DNA of 26,845 nucleotides from an uncultured Clostridia bacterium (lineage in GTDB: Bacteria > Bacillota > Clostridia > Christensenellales > UBA1242): contig CAKVHC010000013.1 in the NCBI GenBank assembly GCA_934747805.1, positions 1 to 26,845 on the forward strand, in the 5' to 3' direction. Under the pieces are notes generated by a model. The model was not told the origin of the DNA and did not search any database. It worked only from the letters and a program-made list of their open reading frames with translations. Shown here in pieces: positions 14,148 to 22,233 of the stretch. Both the position numbers and the translations under genes were made by a program. Within the stretch, counting starts at the first letter, position 1; each line of letters begins with the position of its first letter.

Positions 14148-16835
14148 ATGACTTTTGCACAAAAGATAAAAAATATATTTCCATTATCATACACAGAGAA
14201 AAAGCATAAAACTTATTTATGCTTTTTGTTCGTTATTTTGTCGGCTTTGCTGGTGATTTTTTTGCCAACTATTGTCACTGGTAAAAGTTTGTTAAAATAT
14301 CTCGATGGCGTAGTACAGCATGCCACTTTTTTACAAAACTATGTGCAGAATGGCTGGCTTAGTCGTATGGGCGAGTTCGATTTTAGCATGGGTCTAGGTG
14401 CTGACTATCTCGGCAGTTTTTCATACTATATGATATTCGACCCATTCAATGTGTTTTTGTATTTGCCATTTGGTGTTGAATTCAATTATTCACTCATAAT
14501 TGTCCTCAAATTCGTACTCACCGCTTGGCTAATGTTTGGCTATTTAAAGAGCAAAGGCATCTCGCCTGAGACCAACATTGTGGCCAGCACACTGTATATG
14601 CTGAGCGGCTTTGCATTATTTTCTTTTGTCAAGCATCCATTCTTTGCGACTGGACCAATGTACTTGCCATTGATTATTTGGGGCATTGACAACATACTTA
14701 ACGGCAAAAGACCATATCTTTTGCTCATTGGAGTTGTTGCAAGCATATTCAGTTCATTTTATCTTTTCTTTATGACTTCGGTATTTGCCGTGGCTTACAC
14801 CATTCTAAAAGTATGTCTTGATGCCAAACGTAAATGGTATAAATTTTGGTCGGGATTCTGGCAGATATGCAAAGTAGGGCTTTGGTATCTGTTGGGCATA
14901 TTGATTTCCGCAATTTTCTTGTTGCCAGTGGCAATCAACTTTATGCATAGTGCCAAGTCACAAGGTGCAGGTATAAAACTGTTTGATTTTGAATACTTTT
15001 TCACCGTTGGACTTTCAGCAAATGTCATGTTTCCAGGATTGTCTTTCACGCCACTGTTTTTCACATTTGTAGTGTGGATATTACTAGCGTGGACGTTCAG
15101 GCGTAAAAACGCTCAAACAAAAATATATAAAGTACTTTTTATTGCACTATCAATTGGCATTTTTGTTCCATTTGTGGGCTACGCATTCAACCTATTCAAC
15201 TACGTTAACAATCGTTGGATTTATCTTTTGCAATTTTGCACATTCGTCCTTGTGGCATATACATTAGATGATATGAAATCAACCGCCATTGAGATGGACG
15301 ACGTCAAAGCGTCACGTAGAGTTTTGGTTGTAGAAGTCGGTCTTAGTGTGCTGAGCGGTTTGGCTTATGCGTTCAGCATTGGTTTAAATAAATCTAGCGT
15401 TTGGCTTATTGTCGCTAGTTGCGTCGGTGTGGTTATCTTAGTTCTGACTATAGTTTGGCTAGTTAAAAAAATGAAACTGAGCAATGTAATGAATAGGTTT
15501 GAAAACTGGTTTACAAAACGCCACAACGCACTAATTTGTACTTTGATTGTGACAGTAGTGGTTGCGTTTGGAAGTTACGTTGTATATTCATTCTCATTTT
15601 TACCTTACGGCGAACTAAACAAACAGCAAAGCACGATTGAACAAACGTTTAGCCGAGAAAATGTGAATGAGTTTTATCGAGTGGACAAGGAAAATAAGTC
15701 ATTGCCGTACTATGACTTTCCAAACAGAGCTGTTGTAAATGGATATTATTCAACATATGGCTATAATTCCATTGTGCCTGCCGAGACAGAAGAATTTTTG
15801 GAAGCGGTCGGCGTGTACAATATGTTGAGTATGCGTGGCATAACTGGTGTCGGCAATAGTGTGCCTTTGCAAGCGCTGATGTCGGTCAAATACTACATGT
15901 CCAATGGCTATGTGCCATATGGATTCACCAACACTACGATTGATGGCCTTGACGTTTTGACAAACGATAACTTCGTTCCATTTGGCTTTGTTTACGACAA
16001 AGAAATGTCCAAAGCGGAATTCGACAGCCTATCATATGTAGAGCGTCAATATGCCATGTTGGAATATGCTGTCGTTGACGAGGCGGTTGAGAGCGGCTAC
16101 ACCACGCAGGGAGTGTCTTTGCCAGTGACGACTGTCGACAACGAATTTGATATTAGAGGCACAAAATATTTTGCCGACAAGGGCAAAAAGATGACTCTCA
16201 ACATTTCCAACGCATTGAACAAGGAAGTGTATTTGTATCTCAATCATTTTGAAAGCATTAATAAAGATCTAGAAATCGTTGTAGATAATGGCAAGATTAA
16301 ATACAATCAGCTCATTTCGGCAAAAGGCTCGCAGACATTTGGCGGCATATATGATTTTACTTTTGATTTAGGCTTTGCCGACAGCGACAACATGACAGTC
16401 ACGATTGCTTGTGATAACGACGGCGAGTTCAGGTTGGAAAGTGTCAGTGCGTATGGCTATGACCTAACTGACTTTGGCACAAAGTGTGCCGACCTTGCCG
16501 ATGAGCATATGACAGACTACAAGTTTGACGGCAATCGACTCACTGGCAAAATCAATATGGCAAATGCAGGTCGAGTATTCTTGTCTATTCCACACGTGGC
16601 TGGTTGGACAGCCAAAGTTGACGGTGTTGACGTAAAAATTGACACCACCAACGTTGCGTTTATGAGCCTAAAACTCAATGCAGGTGAACACACAATTGAA
16701 CTCGAATATAGCACACCATATCTCAAGCAAGGCGGCTATGTATCGTGCGTCGGATTGGCTTTCTTGGGCGGATTTGTGGTCGGTGACATCATATTCACCG
16801 CAGTCAAGAAACGCAAGGCACGCAAAGTTAAATAA
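14148..16835 (+). CDS. YfhO-family multi-pass membrane protein (GT-C-like surface glycosyltransferase)
   Basis: 895 aa. A hydrophobic N-terminal region with a dozen or so helices contains the family's YLDGVVQHATFLQNYV near residues 51-66 (acidic loop expected in the active site) and MGLGADYLGSFSYYM. It is followed at ~505-850 by a large extracytoplasmic beta-rich domain (e.g. AGRVFLSIPHVAGWTAKVDG, ~807-826). The last membrane helix and a KKRKARKVK tail close the protein. YfhO proteins are proposed to transfer the flipped lipid-linked sugar to teichoic acid or another surface polymer. The start is ATG 14148, 3 nt after the GT2 stop, with GAGGAG upstream. No clear terminator follows; AAAACTAGTTTT at 16837-16850 is weak. 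Confidence 0.88.
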   Translation: MTFAQKIKNIFPLSYTEKKHKTYLCFLFVILSALLVIFLPTIVTGKSLLKYLDGVVQHATFLQNYVQNGWLSRMGEFDFSMGLGADYLGSFSYYMIFDPFNVFLYLPFGVEFNYSLIIVLKFVLTAWLMFGYLKSKGISPETNIVASTLYMLSGFALFSFVKHPFFATGPMYLPLIIWGIDNILNGKRPYLLLIGVVASIFSSFYLFFMTSVFAVAYTILKVCLDAKRKWYKFWSGFWQICKVGLWYLLGILISAIFLLPVAINFMHSAKSQGAGIKLFDFEYFFTVGLSANVMFPGLSFTPLFFTFVVWILLAWTFRRKNAQTKIYKVLFIALSIGIFVPFVGYAFNLFNYVNNRWIYLLQFCTFVLVAYTLDDMKSTAIEMDDVKASRRVLVVEVGLSVLSGLAYAFSIGLNKSSVWLIVASCVGVVILVLTIVWLVKKMKLSNVMNRFENWFTKRHNALICTLIVTVVVAFGSYVVYSFSFLPYGELNKQQSTIEQTFSRENVNEFYRVDKENKSLPYYDFPNRAVVNGYYSTYGYNSIVPAETEEFLEAVGVYNMLSMRGITGVGNSVPLQALMSVKYYMSNGYVPYGFTNTTIDGLDVLTNDNFVPFGFVYDKEMSKAEFDSLSYVERQYAMLEYAVVDEAVESGYTTQGVSLPVTTVDNEFDIRGTKYFADKGKKMTLNISNALNKEVYLYLNHFESINKDLEIVVDNGKIKYNQLISAKGSQTFGGIYDFTFDLGFADSDNMTVTIACDNDGEFRLESVSAYGYDLTDFGTKCADLADEHMTDYKFDGNRLTGKINMANAGRVFLSIPHVAGWTAKVDGVDVKIDTTNVAFMSLKLNAGEHTIELEYSTPYLKQGGYVSCVGLAFLGGFVVGDIIFTAVKKRKARKVK

Positions 16836-16873
16836 AAAACTAGTTTTAGTTGAAGATAAATAAACAAAATTAG

Positions 16874-16902
16874 TTGAAAACAATTTTAAATTATGCTATT
16901 AT
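16874..16902 (+). promoter_or_regulatory. Promoter of lysS with extended -10
   Basis: TTGAAA (16874-16879), 17-base spacer, TATTAT (16897-16902), preceded by TGC, an extended -10. The start near 16909 gives a 15-nt leader with AAGGGA. Confidence 0.75.
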
Positions 16903-16923
16903 ACGGCTTATAAGGGAAAAATT

Positions 16924-18420
16924 ATGGAAAACAATCAAAATATTGAATTAACAGAGCAACAGATTGCCGAGCGTGAAGCCAACGAAGTTAAGGCTCGCCG
17001 TGAAAAGATTATGGCAATGAAAGAAAACGGACTCATTGCATACAAAGACAAGTTTGACCGCACTCACACCATTGCTGAGGCACGTCAACTTAACGACGGC
17101 GACAAATGCCGTGTTTGTGGTCGTGTGACTGGCAGACGTGGTTTTGGCAAGCTTATGTTCTTGGACCTGTACGACGTTTATGGCAAAATTCAACTTGAAC
17201 TAACACTAAACAATCTTGGCGAAGAGAAATTTGCTGAGATTAAGAAATATCTTGACCAGGGCGACTTTGTGGGCGTTGACGGTGAAATCTGCCACACGAA
17301 AGTGGGCGAGTTGACCGTGCGTGCGTTCGACTTTGTCATTTTGACAAAAGCACTCCGTCCATTGCCTGAAAAATTCCACGGCGTCAAAGACGATGACATT
17401 CGCTATCGTCAAAGATATTTGGACTGCATTTCCAACGAGTCCACTCGTGAAACACTCAAAACACGTCTAAAAGCCATTAAATACATTCGTGACTTTATGG
17501 ATAGTCACGGCTTTGTAGAAGTTGAAACCCCAATTTTACAAGGTGTTGCCAGCGGTGCTGCTGCCAAGCCATTCATCACTAAACATAATGCACTCAACAA
17601 AGACTTCTATTTGCGTATCGCTCCTGAGCTAGCATTGAAGGAGATTATCGCATGCGGATTTGACCGTGTGTACGAGATTGGCAAGAACTTCCGCAACGAA
17701 GGCATGGACCCAAGCCATTTGCAAGAATTTACTGTCATTGAATGGTATGCTGCTTACTGGAATTTTGAAGACAACATAAAATTCTCGACCGAGCTTTTCC
17801 AAGGTCTTGTTCAACATATCAAGGGCAGCTTAAAATTTGAATATCAAGGAGTGGAACTAGATTTCGAGAACATTCGTCACATTAATTATTGCGACGAACT
17901 CAGCAAACTTATTGGCTCCAACATTTTGGATTTCACCGATATGGAGAGCTTGAAGAGTGTCATCAAGTCAAAGCACCTTGTGGACGAAGGCGAGTTGGAG
18001 AGTGCGAAATCTTTGCCAGCAACGATTGACTTGCTATTCAAAAAAGCGTTGCGAAACAGTTTGATTCAGCCTTGCATTGTTTACAATTATCCAGCGTGCC
18101 TTGTGCCTTTGGCTAGACGTAATGACAATGACCCACGTGTGATAGATATGTTCCAATTCGTAGTCAATGGCTGGGAAATGGACAAAGCGTATAGCGAGTT
18201 GGTTGACCCACTCACTCAGCGTGAAGCATTTGAAGAACAGGCTCGCAATCGTGCTAATGGCGACGAAGAGTCATTTGGCGTGGACGAAGATTTCTTGCTG
18301 GCAATGGAACACGGCATGCCACCAATCAGCGGATTGGGAATTGGCATTGACCGTTTAATTGCACTTTTGACCAACCAAGAAACTTTGCGTGACGTAATAT
18401 TCTTCCCAATGGTGAAATAG
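16924..18420 (+). CDS. lysS: Lysyl-tRNA synthetase (class II)
   Basis: 498 aa, normal length. An N-terminal helix and OB-fold anticodon domain (CRVCGRVTGRRGFGKLMFLD, residues ~59-78) precede the class II core. Motif 1 region is RLKAIKYIRDFMDSHGFVEV (~182-201). Motif 2 region is KNFRNEGMDPSHLQEFTVIE (~257-276). Motif 3 is GLGIGIDRLIALL (~470-482), ending DVIFFPMVK. Where most bacterial LysRS have HNPEFT after motif 2's Arg, this one has HLQEFT, and it reads YAAYWNFED, so it belongs to a divergent LysRS branch. AAGGGA precedes ATG 16924. It is a single-gene unit with its own promoter and terminator. Confidence 0.95.
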   Translation: MENNQNIELTEQQIAEREANEVKARREKIMAMKENGLIAYKDKFDRTHTIAEARQLNDGDKCRVCGRVTGRRGFGKLMFLDLYDVYGKIQLELTLNNLGEEKFAEIKKYLDQGDFVGVDGEICHTKVGELTVRAFDFVILTKALRPLPEKFHGVKDDDIRYRQRYLDCISNESTRETLKTRLKAIKYIRDFMDSHGFVEVETPILQGVASGAAAKPFITKHNALNKDFYLRIAPELALKEIIACGFDRVYEIGKNFRNEGMDPSHLQEFTVIEWYAAYWNFEDNIKFSTELFQGLVQHIKGSLKFEYQGVELDFENIRHINYCDELSKLIGSNILDFTDMESLKSVIKSKHLVDEGELESAKSLPATIDLLFKKALRNSLIQPCIVYNYPACLVPLARRNDNDPRVIDMFQFVVNGWEMDKAYSELVDPLTQREAFEEQARNRANGDEESFGVDEDFLLAMEHGMPPISGLGIGIDRLIALLTNQETLRDVIFFPMVK

Positions 18421-18430
18421 AACAAAAAAA

Positions 18431-18453
18431 TAGGCAGAACAGCCTATTTTTTT
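18431..18453 (+). terminator. Terminator of lysS (bidirectional in form)
   Basis: TAGGC (18431-18435), loop AGAACA, GCCTA (18442-18446), then seven T; an A run on the left extends the stem. Confidence 0.9.
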
Positions 18454-18494
18454 CTTGTTCAACACCAATTCTACAAAATGTAGCCCACATTCAT

Positions 18495-18523
18495 TTTACA
18501 AATTTGAGAAATCGTCGTATAAT
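18495..18523 (+). promoter_or_regulatory. Promoter of the secreted orphan protein gene
   Basis: TTTACA (18495-18500), 17-base spacer, TATAAT (18518-18523). The start near 18530 leaves a ~70-nt leader containing a possible 21-codon upstream ORF (TTG 18535 to TAA 18600). Confidence 0.75.
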
Positions 18524-18599
18524 AAGATTAATTGTTGAAAAATGTAGGTTTATATCACAAACTTGCATCAAAAATATATTTACAAAAGATGAATGTGTA

Positions 18600-19199
18600 A
18601 TGATTATTAATAAAAGAAAAATCCCAGCAATTTTGGCTTTCGTATTTGTTTTGTTGGTGATAACAATGACAATTTCTTCAAGCGATGCGAGTGCTTACAA
18701 CAAGCTTGATGAATCTGACTTTGTTGTGGCTGAAAGCAATGTTGGCGTTTGGCTAAATTTGACTGTCAATAGCGACGATTTGGTTATATGCGGAGAAACA
18801 TTTGTTCCACTAACTTATGTCGTCAAGAAAGGCGATATGTATCTTCAGAACGACACCAGTTTTTCTTTGAATGCAAACAGCTTTGCATTGAGCAATGAGA
18901 GTAGAATTATAGACGTTGTAGTTGCAGACAAGTTTGACGCTGCAAATTACGAAGTGTCTTGGTCGTGGAAAGAGAGTGTTGACAAAGAATTTTTCATATT
19001 AGAAGAGGATTTGCCTTATTCCGCTTTGTATAAATCTGGTTCAATAATCACTGGCAGAATATTGGAAAGCCTTGAACTTTCGTATGGCAAAGAGATTGAT
19101 GCTAGACCTGCCACCATGCAAGACATTCGACAGCATTACGCTTCACGCAATGTAACACCAACATTCAGTTACACGATTTCCACCAAGGAACACAATTAA
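18600..19199 (+). CDS. Secreted or membrane-anchored protein of unknown function (199 aa)
   Basis: I do not recognise a family. The N-terminus is an export signal: MIINKRKIP, a hydrophobic stretch AILAFVFVLLVITMTI (~10-25), and a possible cleavage site at DASA (~29-32). The mature part is acidic and beta-rich, with no Cys motif beyond the single C in LVICGETF, and no known catalytic signature. An in-frame TTG at 18504 would add 32 residues but overlaps the promoter, so ATG 18600 is used; this ATG overlaps an upstream stop (TAATG) and has only a weak ribosome site. Its terminator follows at once. It may be a lineage-specific envelope protein. Confidence 0.78.
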   Translation: MIINKRKIPAILAFVFVLLVITMTISSSDASAYNKLDESDFVVAESNVGVWLNLTVNSDDLVICGETFVPLTYVVKKGDMYLQNDTSFSLNANSFALSNESRIIDVVVADKFDAANYEVSWSWKESVDKEFFILEEDLPYSALYKSGSIITGRILESLELSYGKEIDARPATMQDIRQHYASRNVTPTFSYTISTKEHN

Positions 19200-19225
19200 A
19201 AGAACTCAAGATGAGTTCTTTTTTT
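19200..19225. terminator. Shared terminator between convergent genes
   Basis: AAGAACTC (19200-19207), loop AAGAT, GAGTTCTT (19213-19220), T run to 19225. On the minus strand the hairpin is followed by TTTTAATT. The minus-strand ORF's stop (19226-19224) abuts it. Confidence 0.88.
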
Positions 19226-19340
19226 AGAAATAGTTGTTTATTATATAGTTTGCGACTGCGGTGGTCGTGATGCCATTTGACCATTTACACCTATTGCAAC
19301 CACGTCGCCAGTCGTAATAGCAAAATCTATACAAATTCAT
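19224..19340 (-). CDS. Putative 38-residue Cys/Tyr-rich small protein
   Basis: Minus-strand ORF from ATG 19340 to TAA 19226-19224. A strong GGGAGG (19355-19350) lies 9 nt before the ATG, and the stop abuts the hairpin that also ends the converging gene. The product starts MNLYRFCYYDWRRGCNRCKW and ends in a Thr/Ala/Asn/Ile tail; it has three Cys, two in CNRC. Upstream, TTGGCG (19390-19385), 17 bases, TACTAT (19367-19362) could be its promoter. The frame stays open ~24 codons further upstream with similar Tyr/Gly-rich sequence (EYYGYGRC), so a longer ancestral form is possible. No family recognised. Confidence 0.5.
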   Translation of the reverse strand: MNLYRFCYYDWRRGCNRCKWSNGITTTAVANYIINNYF

Positions 19341-19361
19341 AATCACACACCTCCCATAACC

Positions 19362-19390
19362 ATAGTATTCAAACTCCCAAAATTCGCCAA
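19362..19390 (-). promoter_or_regulatory. Possible promoter of the minus-strand small gene
   Basis: Minus strand TTGGCG (19390-19385), exact 17-base spacer, TACTAT (19367-19362). The start near 19355 falls at the first base of the ribosome site, giving a very short leader. Confidence 0.4.
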
Positions 19391-19454
19391 AACTTGCACA
19401 TGAGCATATAAGTAATTATTTGTTTAATGCATAAGATAGTAGCAAGGGGAAAAT

Positions 19455-20150
19455 ATGAAAGAGTTATGCATTGCGTGTCGCAAAGACAATGCTGAGATGC
19501 TGAATGATTTGGACAAGTATATGAAGACCAGCCATTGCAAAATTGTGACAAATTTCAGCGACAACAATTTTGATTATCTATTATTCGCGGACAACACCGA
19601 TTATACTGGCAAAAACCGCCTAAAATCCGCTTTTTTGGAATACTTCATAAATGAATTCAAGTACAATTACATAATGCGAAAAATAGGCATTGACGGCAAT
19701 TTTTTTTATAAATGTTGTGTAAAAGTGCTAGCACTTTTTGACCGAGAAACCGACGAGAAATTTTTGCTAAATAATGTGAACTTTACAGGCAAAATGTATT
19801 TGGATAGTTTTGCCGAATTTCGCTTGCCAAGTTTGATGAAAAGGTGGGACGAAATTGCTGACCTCGCTCGTGACAATCGTTTTTATGCACTGGATTATGG
19901 CGATTTGAGCACGCTGATTGGCTTTTTAGTTAGCACAATGCCACAGCAAGCCAGTGTGGTGCAGATAAATTTTGGACAAAATAGTTATGTTGTAAAGTAT
20001 GGCACTAATATGCGTGAATACAAGTCACGTCTTGACCTTGTGACAGCCATTTTGCGACTTTGTCCAGCCACGATAGAACTTCGTGGCGAGGTGGACCCAG
20101 ATATACAGTCATTTTTGGATATGTGTTTTGTGGGCAGAGAGAAAAACTAA
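19455..20150 (+). CDS. YtxC-like protein (sporulation-associated family)
   Basis: 231 aa, shorter than the ~280 of Bacillus YtxC. The segment at residues ~107-170 fits the YtxC core: an FTGKMYLDSFAEFRLPSLMK block (Phe-x-x-Phe-Arg-Leu), a long helix, ALDYGDLSTLIGFLVSTMPQ, and a closing beta-strand SVVQINF. Position agrees: in Bacillus ytxC lies directly upstream of thrS, as here. The molecular function of YtxC is not established; it is described as a putative sporulation protein. AAGGGG precedes ATG 19455. An N-terminal CIAC motif is present, with no membrane helix. The call rests on weak motifs plus synteny. Confidence 0.6.
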   Translation: MKELCIACRKDNAEMLNDLDKYMKTSHCKIVTNFSDNNFDYLLFADNTDYTGKNRLKSAFLEYFINEFKYNYIMRKIGIDGNFFYKCCVKVLALFDRETDEKFLLNNVNFTGKMYLDSFAEFRLPSLMKRWDEIADLARDNRFYALDYGDLSTLIGFLVSTMPQQASVVQINFGQNSYVVKYGTNMREYKSRLDLVTAILRLCPATIELRGEVDPDIQSFLDMCFVGREKN

Positions 20151-20187
20151 AAAAATTGTAAAATCCGTGAAAAATTGGCAATAATTA

Positions 20188-20216
20188 TTGACAAACTAAA
20201 TATTAAAGTCTAAAAT
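20188..20216 (+). promoter_or_regulatory. Promoter of the thrS T-box transcript
   Basis: TTGACA (20188-20193), 17-base spacer, TAAAAT (20211-20216); start near 20223. Confidence 0.85.
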
Positions 20217-20222
20217 ATAGAC

Positions 20223-20438
20223 AACTGAATACATTGTTGACGTTAGACAAGTATGTCAAGGGGAAAGGTTATAGAGAATGTCGCTCGTGGGCTGTAAGGC
20301 GACTAACACTTGCTTTGATTGAAACCACTGACTGAGATGTGAGTAGGCAAGCCCTACAATTAAGTGACCCGCAAGGGTAAATAAGGTGGAACCGCGGAGT
20401 AATTCGTCCTTATACTGAGAAGTATAGGGCGATTTTTT
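20223..20438 (+). ncRNA. T-box leader (threonine-specific) controlling thrS
   Basis: The T-box consensus AAGGTGGAACCGCGG lies at 20383-20397. An intrinsic terminator follows: 20404-20416 pairs with 20421-20432 around a GAGA loop, then six T. A GCAA-loop hairpin at 20367-20378 fits stem III, and GTCGC/GCGAC (20280-20284/20299-20303) lies in the apical part of stem I. The specifier is probably ACC (20324-20326) in GAAACCACTG, matching threonine and the downstream thrS. Uncharged tRNA-Thr should pair with the T-box bulge and allow read-through. The specifier position is inferred; the T-box itself is certain. Confidence 0.95.
20404..20438 (+). terminator. T-box attenuator hairpin
   Basis: TCGTCCTTATACT, GAGA loop, AGTATAGGGCGA with one bulged T, followed by TTTTTT (20433-20438). 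Its left arm follows the T-box antiterminator strand. Confidence 0.92.
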
Positions 20439-20455
20439 AATTATAAGGAGAAATT

Positions 20456-22180
20456 ATGGAAAAAGAAGAAATTGAGAAGAGTAGACATAGCCTAGCACAC
20501 ATAATGGCACAAGCAATCAAGCGTCTTTATCCAGACACCAAATTTGCCATTGGACCAGCCATCGACAACGGCTGCTATTATGATATTGAAACGAGCAAAC
20601 CACTTACACCAGACGACTTTAAGCCTATCGAAAAATTGATGACTCAGCTCATCAACTCAAACGAAGAATTCGTTCGCACTGAGATAAGCCGTGACGAAGC
20701 ACTCAAAATGTTTGCCGACCAGCCATACAAAGTTGAGCTAATTAATGACTTGCCAGCTGACGCCACTATCACTACTTACACTTGTGGCGATTTCACAGAT
20801 TTGTGCCGTGGACCGCACGTTGAAAAGAGCAGTAAACTCGCCAACTGGGGCTTTAAAATCAACAAACTTGCAGGCGCATATTGGCGTGGTGACGAACACA
20901 ACAAAATGCTGACTCGTGTGTACCTATACGCATTCCCAACCAAACAAGAGCTATTCGACTATGAACGCCGTATGGAAGAAGCATTGAAGCGTGACCACCG
21001 CAAACTTGGTCAACAACTTGACCTATTCTTTATCAGCGACTACGCTCAAGGCATGCCATTCTTTATGCCACGTGGCGTGACAATCTTAAATGAACTTATC
21101 GCTTATTGGCGTGAAATGCACCAAAAGGCAGGCTATCAAGAAATTATGACTCCAATGGCATTGAATCGTGCACTTTGGGAGACTAGCGGACACTGGGACC
21201 ACTACAAAAAGAATATGTACACGTTCAAGGTTGAAGGTGAAGATTTCGCCATTAAACCAATGAACTGTCCAGGTTGTATGCTCTATTACAAAGAGCGTAT
21301 GCACTCATACAAAGACTTGCCAATGCGCATAGGCGAGCTTGGTAAAGTTCACCGCCACGAAGCTAGCGGCACTTTGCACGGCTTGTTTAGAGTGCGTTGC
21401 TTTACACAGGACGATGCTCACATCATTATGACCACCGACCAAATCGAAAGCGAAGTTGCAGGCGTTTTGGCACTTGTGGACAAAATGTATTCAACATTCG
21501 GTCTAAAATATCACCTTGAACTATCAACAATGCCAGACGACCACATCGGTGACGTCAAAGATTGGGAACTTGCCGAAGACAAACTTAAAAAAGCTCTTAA
21601 CCACATCGGCAAAGATTTCGTCATCAACGAGGGCGACGGTGCGTTCTATGGACCAAAGATTGACATCCACATTGAAGACGCAATCGGCAGAACTTGGCAG
21701 TGTGGCACAATCCAACTAGATATGCAATTGCCAAAGAGATTTAACCTTGAATATACAGACAAAGACGGTCAAAAGAAAGAACCAATAATGATTCACCGTG
21801 TTATTTACGGTTCAATTGAACGTTTCTTCGGCATCATCACCGAAAACTTTGCAGGTGCGTATCCAACTTGGCTCGCTCCAGAACAGGTGAGAGTGATGAA
21901 CATTGCAGAGAGCAGTCAGCCTTATGCTAAGCAGATTGCTGAAAGACTCGAAAACGCCGGTATTCGTGTAACTCTTGATGACCGTAATGAGAAAATTGGC
22001 TACAAAATCCGTGAGGCAGCTTCGATGAAATTGCCATATATGGTAGTTTTGGGTGACCAAGAAACTCAGAATGGTACAATTACAGTTCGTATGCGTGGCA
22101 ACAAAGAGTTGAAGGATATAACTGTTGACGAGTTTATCGCTCGTGTAACGGATGAAATTAAAAATCGTACGTTAAATTAA
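20456..22180 (+). CDS. thrS: Threonyl-tRNA synthetase lacking the TGS domain
   Basis: 574 aa versus ~640 for typical ThrRS. The protein starts directly at the editing domain, with SRHSLAHIMAQAIKRLYP (residues ~9-26, HxxxH motif), FAIGPAIDNGCYYD and DLCRGPHV (catalytic Cys/His). The usual N-terminal TGS domain is absent. The class II core has the motif 1 region TPMALNRALWETSGHWDHYK, zinc-ligand region MNCPGCMLYY, motif 2 GKVHRHEASGTLHGLFRVR, and motif 3 GSIERFFGIITENFAGAYP. The anticodon domain starts at VRVMNIAESS and closes the protein. AAGGAG lies 7 nt upstream of ATG 20456, just after the T-box terminator, so expression depends on tRNA-Thr charging. Confidence 0.96.
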   Translation: MEKEEIEKSRHSLAHIMAQAIKRLYPDTKFAIGPAIDNGCYYDIETSKPLTPDDFKPIEKLMTQLINSNEEFVRTEISRDEALKMFADQPYKVELINDLPADATITTYTCGDFTDLCRGPHVEKSSKLANWGFKINKLAGAYWRGDEHNKMLTRVYLYAFPTKQELFDYERRMEEALKRDHRKLGQQLDLFFISDYAQGMPFFMPRGVTILNELIAYWREMHQKAGYQEIMTPMALNRALWETSGHWDHYKKNMYTFKVEGEDFAIKPMNCPGCMLYYKERMHSYKDLPMRIGELGKVHRHEASGTLHGLFRVRCFTQDDAHIIMTTDQIESEVAGVLALVDKMYSTFGLKYHLELSTMPDDHIGDVKDWELAEDKLKKALNHIGKDFVINEGDGAFYGPKIDIHIEDAIGRTWQCGTIQLDMQLPKRFNLEYTDKDGQKKEPIMIHRVIYGSIERFFGIITENFAGAYPTWLAPEQVRVMNIAESSQPYAKQIAERLENAGIRVTLDDRNEKIGYKIREAASMKLPYMVVLGDQETQNGTITVRMRGNKELKDITVDEFIARVTDEIKNRTLN

Positions 22181-22198
22181 AAAAATGCCAAAAAACTA

Positions 22199-22227
22199 TT
22201 GACAGAATATTTTGTTAGTGGTATCAT
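22199..22227 (+). promoter_or_regulatory. Promoter of the infC-rpmI-rplT operon
   Basis: TTGACA (22199-22204), 17-base spacer, TATCAT (22222-22227); an overlapping CATAAT (22225-22230) would need a 20-base spacer. Start near 22234. Confidence 0.7.
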
Positions 22228-22233
22228 AATACA

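Noticed and set aside
16837..16850. Palindrome AAAACTAGTTTT after the yfhO-like gene as terminator
   Set aside because: AT-rich, no loop and no T run beyond it.
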